A DNA stretch of 64,000 nt, taken from NCBI RefSeq assembly GCF_030463535.1, contig NC_132901.1:8066959-8130958 (forward strand), written 5' to 3'. Positions 11,053-22,975 of this stretch are shown here, one piece after another. Below the pieces are notes generated by a model that was not told the origin of the DNA, ran no database searches, and saw only the letters and a list, made by a program, of their open reading frames with translations. Source of the stretch: Salminus brasiliensis. Its lineage: Eukaryota; Chordata; Actinopteri; Characiformes; Bryconidae. Each line of letters begins with the position of its first letter. Within the stretch, counting starts at the first letter, position 1. The translations under genes were made by a program, and so were the position numbers.

Positions 11053-11155
11053 AGGGGAGGGGGAAGGGAGGAGGAGAAAAGGGAGGGGAGGGGAGGGGAG
11101 GGGAGGAGAGGGGAGGGGAGGGGAGGGGGAAAGGGAGTGTGGGGGGTTGGGAAGA
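11053..11155 (+). repeat. GGGGA tract, G-quadruplex-prone (R1)
   Basis: Purine-only run with many GGGGA units just upstream of the H2B promoter, ending in GTGTGGGGGGTTGGG. Longest in R1, shorter in R2 and shortest in R3 and R4. Confidence 0.85.
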
Positions 11156-11162
11156 AGCGAGC

Positions 11163-11672
<510 letters not shown>

Positions 11673-11702
11673 ATGGTGATAGCGGCGTAATCCAAACCCA
11701 AC

Positions 11703-11718
11703 GGCTCTTTTAAGAGCC
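11703..11718 (+). terminator. Histone 3' stem-loop, H2B R1
   Basis: GGCTCTTTTAAGAGCC lies 31 bases after the stop. TTCGAAAGAGC (11731-11741) is the best U7-pairing downstream element in the repeat. Confidence 0.95.
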
Positions 11719-12222
11719 ACCCACGGTTTCTTCGAAAGAGCAGTTTTATTCAAGAACAAAGTCGCCGATGGTAAGCTATAATACTAATTATTATTATTAA
11801 TATTATTATTATTTTTTTTTCCCCCATGAGTGCTTCTGCAGCCATTATTGTAAAAGGAATGCCCTTCAGTGTATGTATGTATGTAAATCAACTTACTTAG
11901 TTGTTTGTCTGCATTTAATTGGTATAGTATACTAAGATTCAGGGGCAGAGCAGCAAACTAAAATACTGTGCCATACTAACTGTATGGCGTGGGGTTGTAA
12001 TGCTAAGTGGGATAAATGAAGCTGCACATCACCTGTGAAAGACCAGTCCAGAGGAGATCAGCCTTACAGGTGGGGAATAGTGAGGCAGGAAACCATACTA
12101 GGGTTGACTTGAAGCCTAGAACTATACACTTGATCTTTGTAATGAAAGCTGTCTAGTATATATAACCAGGCATACGGTTAGGAACGAGAGGATATAAGTA
12201 TCTCCACAAGCTTTTTTTGTTG
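11719..12222. other. Unique part of H2B-H1 spacer, R1
   Basis: No gene seen. It has ATT/T-rich runs (11778-11825), a few GTAT repeats (about 11871-11884) and a TATATATAA string near 12157 with no ORF behind it. Confidence 0.7.
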
Positions 12223-15110
12223 GGTCACAGAAGGGTGAAGTTATTCAAAGCCTTAGGTTTATGGTGAGATTTGAGTGAGCAAGAATAGGTTCAGAGCTAG
12301 ACTTTTGATGTAGAGGGTCGGAGCGAGGCAAAAGGACGAGGGTAGAGTAAGTAAAATAGTATGGCGGTCAAAGGCCTCAGTTTTATGATGAAGGTGGATT
12401 GAGTTAAAGTGACGGTGAGTTTAAGCCTTTGCCTTAGGATACAAAGGAAGGTTCAGTAAAAGTAAGTTTCAACATTAGCCATCAGCCTGATGATTTGGAT
12501 ACACATGGCCTCGGCCTACTGAGGAATGCACATCTAAGTAGAATGGTCATGACTGCATGGAATGGGTTAAATGAAAGTAAAAGTTTAAAAATAATAATTT
12601 GGTGTGTTGCTTATTGAGATAGAGGGAGGGATGGGGTTAATTTGTTTTAGGACAAGAATGAGATTGGAGTTGTTTCATGTGAGGGGTTTGAATGAGGATG
12701 GAGTGATTTTGTTTAATGGTTGGAGGAAGGATGGTGTTATTTCATTTTAGGTTTTGTGAGAGAAGGTGGTGGGGTTTGTATTAGAGTATGAATGGAAATG
12801 GGTTATTTTATTTTGGGGTTAGACGGCGGATGGGGTTATTTGGTTTCATGGTTAGAATGATGTTAAGGTTATGTTGTACTAGGTTAAGAGGGAGGACAGA
12901 GTTATTTTGTATTAGGACTACTTGGTTTGGTCACAAAAAGATGAATTTGGTTGAAGCCTTAGGTTAATGGTGAGATTCGAGCGAGCAAGAATAGGTTCAG
13001 AGCTAGACTTTTGATGTAGAGGGTCGGAGCAAGGCAAAAAGACGAGGGTAGAGTAAGTAAATTTAGGTAGCGTAAGTAAAAAAGTATGGCGGTGAAAGTG
13101 TGTTTAGTGCAGATGTGATCTAGGAAGAGTGAGTAACAGCAGCTTTGTAAACGAGGCCTCAGGTTTATGATGGAGGTGGATTGTGTTAAAGTGACTGTGA
13201 GCTTAGGCCTTTGCCTTAGGAAGGTTCAGAAAAAGTGAATTTCAACATTGGCCATCAGCCTGATGATTTGGATACACATGGCCTCGGCCTACTGAGGAAT
13301 GCAGATCTAAGTAGAATGGTCATGACTGCATGGAATGGGTTAAATGAAAGTAAAAGTTTAAAAATAATAATTTGGTGTGTTGCTTATTGAGATAGAGGGA
13401 GGGATGGGGTTAATTTGTTTTAGTACAAGAATGAAATTGGAGTTGTTTCATGTGAGAGGTTCGAATGAGGATGGGGAGTGATTTTGTATAATGGTTGGAG
13501 GAAGGATGGTGTTATTTCATTTTAGGGTTGGAGAGAGAAGGTCGTGGGGTTTGTATTAGAGTATGAATGAAAATGGGTTATTTTATTTTGGGATTAGACG
13601 GCGGATGGGGTTATTTGGTTTCATGGTTAGAATGATGTTAAGGTTATGTTGTACTAGGTTAAGAGGGAGGACAGAGTTATTTTGTATTAGGACTATTTGG
13701 TTTGGTTCACTAACAGATGAATTTGGTTGAAGCCTTAGGTTAATGGTGAGATTTGAGCGAGCAAGAATAGGTTCAGAGCTAGACTTATGATGTAGAGGGT
13801 CGGAGCAAGGCAAAAGGACGAGGGTAGAGTAAGTAAAATAGTATGGCGGTCAAAGGCCTCAGTTTTATGATGAAGGTGGATTGAGTTAAAGGGACGGTGA
13901 GTTTAAGCCTTTGCCTTAGGATACAAAGGAAGGTTCAGTAAAAGTAAGTTTCAACATTAGCCATCAGCCTGATGATTTGGATACACATGGCCTCGGCCTA
14001 CTGAGGAATGCACATCTAAGTAGAATGGTCATGACTGCATGGAATGGGTTAAATGAAAGTAAAAGTTTAAAAATAATAATTTGGTGTGTTGCTTATTGAG
14101 ATAGAGGGAGGGATGGGGTTAATTTGTTTTAGTACAAGAATGAAATTGGAGTTGTTTCATGTGAGAGGTTCGAATGAGGATGGGGAGTGATTTTGTATAA
14201 TGGTTGGAGGAAGGATGGTGTTATTTCATTTTAGGGTTGGAGAGAGAAGGTCGTGGGGTTTGTATTAGAGTATGAATGAAAATGGGTTATTTTATTTTGG
14301 GATTAGACGGCGGATGGGGTTATTTGGTTTCATGGTTAGAATGATGTTAAGGTTATGTTGTACTAGGTTAAGAGGGAGGACAGAGTTATTTTGTATTAGG
14401 ACTATTTGGTTTGGTTCACTAACAGATGAATTTAGTTGAAGCCTTAGGTTAATGGTGAGATTTGAGCGAGCAAGAATAGGTTCAGAGCTAGACTTATGAT
14501 GTAGAGGGTCGGAGCAAGGCAAAAGGACGAGGGTAGAGTAAGTAAAATAGTATGGCGGTCAAAGGCCTCAGTTTTATGATGAAGGTGGATTGAGTTAAAG
14601 TGACGGTGAGTTTAAGCCTTTGCCTTAGGATACAAAGGAAGGTTCAGTAAAAGTAAGTTTCAACATTAGCCATCAGCCTGATGATTTGGATACACATGGC
14701 CTCGGCCTACTGAGGAATGCACATCTAAGTAGAATGGTCATGACTGCATGGAATGGGTTAAATGAAAGTAAAAGTTTAAAAATAATAATTTGGTGTGTTG
14801 CTTATTGAGATAGAGGGAGGGATGGGGTTAATTTGTTTTAGTACAAGAATGAGATTTGAGTTGTTTCATGTGAGGGGTTCGAATGAGGATGGAGTGATTT
14901 TGTATAATGGTTGGAGGAAGGATGGGGTTATTTTATTTAGGGTTGGAGAGAGAAAATGGTTATTTTCTATTAGGGTTAAAATGAAAAATGGGGTTTTAGG
15001 GTTTAAATGAGCTTGGGTTTATTTTGTATTGGGGTTAGAGTGAAGGTGCAGTTATTTTGTATTAGGCTTGAAAAAGGGCATGATTGTTTTATGTTATGTT
15101 TAGAATAAGT
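12223..15110. repeat. 709-bp higher-order repeat array, 4 copies (R1)
   Basis: The landmark GATTTGGATACACATGGCCT recurs at 12492, 13265, 13974 and 14683, giving spacings of 773, 709 and 709. The second copy carries about 64 extra bases. Much of each copy is made of 33-bp monomers beginning GTTATTTTGTATTAGG-like, so the minus strand reads as 11-residue protein repeats without meaning. The + strand is poor in C and carries scattered TTAGGG. Confidence 0.93.
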
Positions 15111-15221
15111 TTTGTCTTTTTTTTTTTGTTATTTTGTTTTTTGTGTTTTAGGGTTGGGGGGGTGTATGCAGTTATTTTGTGTTAGGGTTAGTATGAGATT
15201 TTTGGCTATGGTATATTGGGT
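15111..15221. other. T-rich transition (upstream of R2 H1)
   Basis: A run of T and G with TTTTAGGGTT strings, the decayed end of the 33-bp monomer array, running up to an abrupt change to CpG-rich DNA. Confidence 0.7.
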
Positions 15222-15746
15222 GTGTTACGAGTGCGTATTAGGGGACCTATGGAGAGCCGTTCCGAGTGTGGAAGCGCCGGTGACAAAGACGCATCGACGG
15301 TGGAAGTCATACTGCGCACACACGGCAACACTGTGCTTTACACACTCCTCAAGGTCGCCTTGCACGACGAGCAAAACAACGCACCCACGTCTCGGATGCC
15401 CAGCACGCTCTCGACGAGGCTCTCCTCCAACGCACCGGATAACACTCGCCCAGTTCGTGGCACCTTTTGTCGCCGTTTTCCACCGATTAGCACGCCAAAT
15501 GCGCCGCCGCCCGTTCGGCACGCCGGTAGCGTGGCACGCTTCGGTGAGCGCCGTATTAAACGCGGCGTCGTTACGCTGCCCTTCCCGTCTTCTCAACACA
15601 CGGTGGAGCCTCTCGGAGACGAAAGAGCATTTCTACGCTCGCCAAGTTGAGCTTTCACCCATATTTCGCTCGACAAACGCCGAGAGAAAACACAAGTGCG
15701 AGACTGTCGCTGCCACACGGCTGTGCGGCATCGAGCGAGTTGAGTC
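15222..15746. other. CpG-rich block upstream of H1 (R2)
   Basis: GC- and CpG-rich sequence with open frames of 124 to 219 codons on both strands and in more than one frame, as expected of stop-poor GC-rich DNA. No frame has a recognisable domain. It is nearly invariant between repeats. Best read as a CpG-island-like H1 upstream region; a coding role cannot be excluded. Confidence 0.6.
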
Positions 15747-15772
15747 TACAACGTTCTCATGTGGCTTTTAAG
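15687..15772 (+). promoter_or_regulatory. H1 promoter, R2
   Basis: The H1-specific box AAAACACA (15687-15694) and TATA-like GCTTTTAAG (15764-15772) lie in the usual order before the ATG at 15856. The 5' UTR hairpin arms span 15787-15817. Confidence 0.85.
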
Positions 15773-15855
15773 GGCCGGCCCCCTCGCTGCAGCGGGAGGT
15801 TCCACAGAACGCTGCAGCAGTTTGTGCTCACTCGCGCTCACAGCAAAGCAGAACA

Positions 15856-16479
15856 ATGGCAGAAGTCGCTCCAGCCCCAGCCGCCTCGGCGCCCGCCAAG
15901 GCCCCCAAGAAGAAGGCCGCCGCCCGCCCCAAGAAAGCCGGCCCCAGCGTGGGCGAGCTCATCGTCAAGGCCGTCTCGGCTTCCAAGGAGAGGAGCGGCG
16001 TGTCTCTCGCCGCCCTGAAGAAAGCCCTGGCTGCCGGCGGCTACGACGTCGAGAAGAACAACTCACGCGTTAAGCTCGCCGTCAAGAGCCTCGTCACCAA
16101 GGGCACTCTGGTGCAGACCAAAGGCACCGGCGCGTCGGGCTCTTTCAAGCTTAACAAGAAGCAGACCGAGGCAAAGAAGAAGCCGGCCGCCAAGAAACCG
16201 GCACCTAAAGCTAAGAAGCCGGCCGCCAAGAAACCAGCCGCGGCCAAGAAGCCCAAGAAGGTAGCAGCCAAGAAACCCACTGCGGCTAAGAAATCCCCCA
16301 AGAAGGCCAAGAAGCCCGTCGCGGCCGCTAAGAAGGCAGCGAAGAGCCCCAAGAAGGCCAAGAAGCCGGCGGCTCCCAAAAAGGCGACCAAGAGCCCAAA
16401 GAAAGCCAAAACGGTCAAGCCTAAAGCAGCTAAGCCCAAGGCGGCGAAGGCGAAAAAGGCTGCCCCTAAGAAGAAGTAA
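15856..16479 (+). CDS. Linker histone H1 (R2)
   Basis: Protein identical to the R1 copy over all 207 residues: globular domain about 30-103 and three SPKK motifs in the tail. This is the first copy whose full upstream region is visible, including the H1 box about 165 bases before the ATG. H2B of R1 lies 4.2 kb upstream and H2A of R2 544 bp downstream. Confidence 0.98.
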   Translation: MAEVAPAPAASAPAKAPKKKAAARPKKAGPSVGELIVKAVSASKERSGVSLAALKKALAAGGYDVEKNNSRVKLAVKSLVTKGTLVQTKGTGASGSFKLNKKQTEAKKKPAAKKPAPKAKKPAAKKPAAAKKPKKVAAKKPTAAKKSPKKAKKPVAAAKKAAKSPKKAKKPAAPKKATKSPKKAKTVKPKAAKPKAAKAKKAAPKKK

Positions 16480-16522
16480 ACAGTAACGCCGTTTACCTTC
16501 ATGTCTTGTTTCTCTATTCAAC

Positions 16523-16538
16523 GGCTCTTTTAAGAGCC
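16523..16538 (+). terminator. Histone 3' stem-loop, H1 R2
   Basis: GGCTCTTTTAAGAGCC, 44 bases after the H1 stop codon, then CACCCACAG. Confidence 0.95.
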
Positions 16539-16899
16539 ACCCACAGTTTCATAAAAAAACAGCTTTTTTCCCCCCTTGTTACTGCATAATGAATTGATTG
16601 TTAAAAAAAAAAAAAAAAACACTCAACACAAAAATAGCTCTCATTAGTTTCCCCACACAATAATTATATATGATCAATATATATATATATTTTTGGTTTG
16701 GTCATACGTGTTACATTTGAGCGGGAAAGGGAAAGAAAACGCGGGGCACGAGTGGGGGTAAATGTTTCTTTCTTTAACCCGTTTTCTTTCTTCCTTTCTC
16801 TCTCTCGCTCACACAGACACACAGCACGAGAGGAGGAGGGGGTCGGGTAGGAAAGCGAGCAGAGGTGGGAGGACGCTAGAGTCTGACGGCGGAAATGCG
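16539..16899. other. H1-H2A spacer, R2
   Basis: Same layout as R1: poly(A) at about 16603-16619, short AT run, pyrimidine tract, purine stretch. No gene. Confidence 0.8.
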
Positions 16900-17410
<511 letters not shown>

Positions 17411-17444
17411 ATTGGCGCTCTCCGTTGATTTATCTATACACAAA

Positions 17445-17460
17445 GGCTCTTTTAAGAGCC
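17445..17460 (+). terminator. Histone 3' stem-loop, H2A R2
   Basis: GGCTCTTTTAAGAGCC, then a TAAGAAAAGTG downstream element. Confidence 0.95.
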
Positions 17461-17671
17461 ACCCATTTTTTCTAAGAAAAGTGCTGCTCCTTTACAAACA
17501 ACACTACATATTCTTCACGTGATTTCCAACTGCATAAAAAAATAATAGCTTTATGAACCGAGTTATTATATAAACACACTGCCATGCAATACACAATTGC
17601 CATTTTTCATATATTTCACGTACTGAGATCAACACCCTATGCATATGTGCATGTATACACACATTCTCTCG

Positions 17672-17702
<31 letters not shown>

Positions 17703-17855
17703 TGTGTTTAATGTTCGCTGTAATGTACAGTACATTGATTAGTTTGATCATATTATTGTTCTTATTATTATATATTCTTTTAATGCTTTTTTTTTCTTTG
17801 TTGTTTTGTATTACAGGAGCCCGCCGTTTTGCTTTTAGGTTTGAAAAGAAGACGC
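17461..17855. other. H2A-H3 spacer, R2
   Basis: AT-rich; (CA)11 at about 17680-17701; acceptor-like T tract ending TTACAG near 17817. No gene. Confidence 0.75.
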
Positions 17856-18425
<570 letters not shown>

Positions 18426-18460
18426 ACAGAGCGCTTCGACGTTTACCTGAAATACCCAAC

Positions 18461-18476
18461 GGCTCTTTTAAGAGCC
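18461..18476 (+). terminator. Histone 3' stem-loop, H3 R2
   Basis: GGCTCTTTTAAGAGCC, 36 bases after the stop. Confidence 0.95.
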
Positions 18477-20912
18477 ACCTACCCGTGTCCGCGCCGAAAC
18501 AGCAAATGTCCGCCTCACCTCGGTGTTGCGTTTATATAATGTAAGGCTATTATGACGCGCGCGCGCTTCTAAGTTCCATAGGGCTGCGCGAGCAAAACCA
18601 GCCGTAAGACAGTGGTTGTAAAGTTTAGCAAAAAAAACAACTAATATATATGTATATATATATTATAACGTTTTGTACAACATTTCAAATCGCCATATTT
18701 AACATGTGTTTTAATACATATTAATACGTTTCTTTTAATACCTATCAATATGATTATACATATTTAATAGTTTGGAAACAGTTCATTCACCCCAGCAAAA
18801 AGTTGAAGCCACTGCTACTTCAGTAGAACACTACACTTTACCCTATGTAGTGTTTAGGCCGGTTTTGGCCTATTACAAACGGCATTTGACATGGATGGAG
18901 CGTGGATCCCACCGCGTGGTGAAACTATACAACTGCAAGCACAGTTTCAGAGAGCAATGTATGTGTATATTTATATAATGAGAGCTTGATTTTGGGTACC
19001 TACGTTTCATACATATGCAAAATGAGTTTGATTCCATAGAGAGTAAGCGAGACCAGCTGTGGGGCCGCAGTAAAGGAGTTAAGTGTATATTCCGGAGAGG
19101 ACCACCGTTGTTGTGGGAACGCAGACATATGTCATGGATGGAGCGTGGATTCCATCGTGTGGTCAAACTAGGCAAATGCAAACGTTAACTACGTAGATTT
19201 ATTCGTGTATGTGTGTGAATGTAACAGCTTTTTTCATTTGATAGATGGTTGTGAACTCCAGTACGTCTACTAAATCATTTGTATTGCGGTGTTATTTTGG
19301 TTAGTGTTTTTTAAAGTACATTTTAAAAAATGTTTCTATTGAAGCATACTTCAGTTCAGGGCATTTTAGTAGCCAGCATGGTTACCAGTTCTCATGCTGC
19401 CAGGCAATGAAATGGAAACTTAATTTAGGGTAATTTTATACACATTAAATATGATTGTTAACTGCACCAACAAATCTAAAAAGTAATTATGTGTCTTACG
19501 TGATGATTTTCGTTTGGGCTTGGGTTTCATTTCAACAATATGCTAACGATAACATACTCCAGACTGTATAATCTCCTTCCACAACTAGATAAAATGTCTT
19601 GTTTTGAAGAACGCTTGATAGAAGTCTTTAATAAAGGCACTTTATTAGCCATCATGACAACCAAACAGCATGCAGTTATGTAAAAAGCCACCAATTTACT
19701 CACTGCTAGAAGCCATTGAGACAAACTATAGAGTAGTGCACTTCTATGTAGGACCTTTATTTCCTTTTCTTTAGAGCCCTTAAACTCTGTGTATTAGCTT
19801 ATATTGAGGTTACCATAATAATCATAAATCAGTAAAAAACACCGCTCATCTGCTATCAAGACCTGACCGAGGAGCTGGAGGCCAGTGGAGCAAAGCTAAA
19901 ATATGGAAAAGCATACGCACCCTCAAATTGGTGCAAAAAAAAATAAATAATAATTTTAATCATTCAAGGCATAGGTAAGTAACAAATGAATACAAAAGTG
20001 CTAACAAAAGTGAATGAAAAGCCAGCCGTACTCACTTGTGAATTCGCTTTTTTGATTTTGCTTCTTTAAACGTCTCTGTGGACCAAAAAAAAAAGATTAA
20101 TTGTTTTACATTTTAACCACACGATGGCATCCACGCTCCATTTACGTACTATGACCACAGACTTAAAGCTTAGCCCTGAAACTCCATCAGAAGCCTAAAA
20201 GACTTGACTAGAGAAGTGCACTTCTGTGTAGTGTATACAGTGTAAGGGATTTAGGAAGTGCCCTATTGCAAACGTCACCGTTGTTTTGGTATCGTGGATA
20301 TATGTCATGGATGGAGCGTGGATGCCATCGTGTGGTCAAACTCGCAAATGCAAACGCTAAAAACATAGATGTATACGTGTATGTGTGTGAATGTTACAGC
20401 TTTTACATATGACAGATGGTTGTGAACTCCAGTAAGTCTACTAAGATCTACCAAGGAACATTTGGGCATTTTAGTAGCCAGCATGATAACCAGTTGTCAT
20501 GCTACCAGGCAATGAAAACTTAATTTAGGGCACTGCAATTTTTATACACATTAAATATGATTGTTAACTGCACCAATACATCTAAAAAGTCATTACATGT
20601 CTTGCGGGATGATTTTTGTTTGGGTTTTAACAATATGCTAATGATAAAGTAGGACAGAAATTTTTTTTACTCCAGACTGTATTACCTCCTTCCACAACTC
20701 GATCAAATGGCTTTAGATAAAGAATCCTTGATAGAAGCATTCTTTATTTAAGGCACTTTTTTATCAGTTAGGTAAAAAGCCAACAATTCGCTCACTACTA
20801 TAAGCCATTGAGACAAACTGTAGAGTAGTGCAATTCTATGAATGACGTTTTTCCCCTCCCCCTTTAGAGCCCTTAAATTCTATGCTGTATGGTTATGTGT
20901 ATGTATGTATGC

Positions 20913-21058
20913 ATCAGCTTATATTGAGGTTAACATAATAATCATAAATCAATAAAGAACACCGCTCATCTGCTATCAAGACCTGACTAAGGAGCTAGAG
21001 GCCAGTGGAGCAAAGCTACAATTACGAAAAGCATACGCACCATCGGTGCAAAAAAATC
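20913..21058 (+). repeat. 146-bp inverted repeat, left arm (R2)
   Basis: Pairs with 21787-21932 on the opposite strand, again without a mismatch that I can see. Confidence 0.9.
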
Positions 21059-21786
21059 ATTTTAACCTGCCAGGTTTAGGTCAAAGACTTTCTTCAAGGC
21101 ATAGGTAAGTAACAAATGAATACAAAAGTGCTAACAAAAGTGTATCAAAAGCCAGCCGTACTCACTTGTGAATTAGCTTTTTTGTGCTTCTCAAATTGAA
21201 CTCTTTCTCTTCTTTCTGATTTTGCTTCTTTAAATGTCTCTGTGGACCAAGAAAAAAAAAACTAAAAAAAAAGATGAATTGTTTTATATTTTGCAGATTT
21301 ACATTTTGACCACCAGATGGCATCCACGCTCCATTCACGTACTACGACCACAGACTTAAAGCTTAGCCCTGAAACTCCATCAGAAGCCTAAGGGGTAGGT
21401 CTAGCCAAACTGCTTCCCCTCACCCTGACTTCATCATGAGCTCTACACTTACTTTGCTTACCACAATGTCTTTCCATATTTCTTTATCATCCACTAACTG
21501 CAACATATGATAAAAGCAACATTACTTAAAGCAACATTAACTCCCTCTGTGTTTATCTAATCTAGCATGACTTTTATTAGAAGATGTAAAGCGAGCCTGA
21601 GAAATCCAAGGGGTAAACATGTAGTTTTAGTTGGCCTCATTAGGAGCTTTTCCCTTGTATGCAATAATATACCATTTATTCGATTTGTGTTTGTTCTTTC
21701 TTTCTTTAAATGTCTCTGTGGACACTATATCTTTAACTTGTAGTGTATTAGATTAACGACTACAATTCCCATGATGCCTAACTAAA

Positions 21787-21932
21787 GATTTTTTTGCACC
21801 GATGGTGCGTATGCTTTTCGTAATTGTAGCTTTGCTCCACTGGCCTCTAGCTCCTTAGTCAGGTCTTGATAGCAGATGAGCGGTGTTCTTTATTGATTTA
21901 TGATTATTATGTTAACCTCAATATAAGCTGAT
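21787..21932 (-). repeat. 146-bp inverted repeat, right arm (R2)
   Basis: Reverse complement of 20913-21058; starts 9 bases after a ZNF143-like motif. Confidence 0.9.
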
Positions 21933-22846
21933 AAAACCTTGCCAAATAAAATTATTTTTGCACAGATTTAATTGTGTGGGTATGAGACATGTTAGTATTA
22001 TTCCTACATTCACTTCTCATTGGTGAAGATCTTCTCTAATGGCCAATGTCAGTGTTAACACTTTACTGTACATCCTATACATTTGCACTCCTGGACACTA
22101 CTAACACTTTATTATTATTACTTAATAATACAGTGTTATTATTAAATTTTTATGTATCGTCATCTGTCCACTTCATTTCTTATTTTTCATAACTGCACTG
22201 TCCTTCATCTGCAGTTAGTTTCAAATGCATTTTCACATGTATTCTATTTATCTGTCTATCTATCTATCTTGCAGTGTGGGTTCTAACTAGACAAAGGACT
22301 CCAAAAGTCATGTTTGTGTTTTTAAACCACAGTATTGACTTTGTCCTCATGTAACTCATGTATAGTGTAACTGGGTATCTCAGTATCTTCACCTGGATTT
22401 ATTGATCCAAAACTGTAGCTTAGTGATGTCAAGGTTCAAATGTTTAAAGTCATGTCATGTTGAATGTTGTGAGGGAATACGTCTGAAAATATATGGAACC
22501 TGGCCTGGCAGATACATATTCTGACCACCAGATGGCATCACTACTCCATTCACGTTCTGCAACTACATAGTCTTAGGGCCTAGCCCTGAAACTCCATCAG
22601 AAGCCTAAGAGGTAGGTCCAGCCGAACTGCTACCACTCATCCTGACTTCATCATGAGCTTTACACTTACTTTGCTCACCACAATTTATTTCCTTCCTTTC
22701 TCTTCCACTAACTGCTAACCAATATGACTTTAGAAGAAGATTTATTAGAAGATGTATAGTGAAAACCTGAGGAATCCAAATGGTGTGGGTTTAGTTTAAG
22801 TTGGCCTTGTTTTATTTTATGTGCAGAAATATGTCAGTGGTGGTGG

Positions 22847-22848
<2 letters not shown>

Positions 22849-22887
<39 letters not shown>

Positions 22888-22894
22888 TGTGTGT

Positions 22895-22971
<77 letters not shown>
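22849..22971. repeat. (TG)n(AG)n compound microsatellite (R2)
   Basis: The TG part has two GGG interruptions; the AG part is about 47 bases, the shortest in the window. Confidence 0.96.

Positions 22972-22975
<4 letters not shown>

Larger units (their letters stand above)
10463..11162. other. H4-H2B spacer, R1
   Basis: No gene. It contains two diverged copies of a block of about 140 bp (about 10589-10737 and 10905-11041), sharing GTCGCCGTCAACGCCGCTG-like and GGCGAACAAAGAG strings. The second copy leads into the H2B promoter. Between them is an AT palindrome; after them a G-rich tract. Confidence 0.8.

Noticed and set aside
13583-13813. A 76-residue minus-strand protein repeated several times
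   Set aside because: Its 11-residue periodicity is the 33-bp minisatellite read in frame; it is not a protein family.
14800-15200. Interstitial telomeric array
   Set aside because: TTAGGG occurs only as part of degenerate 33-bp monomers, never as consecutive hexamers.
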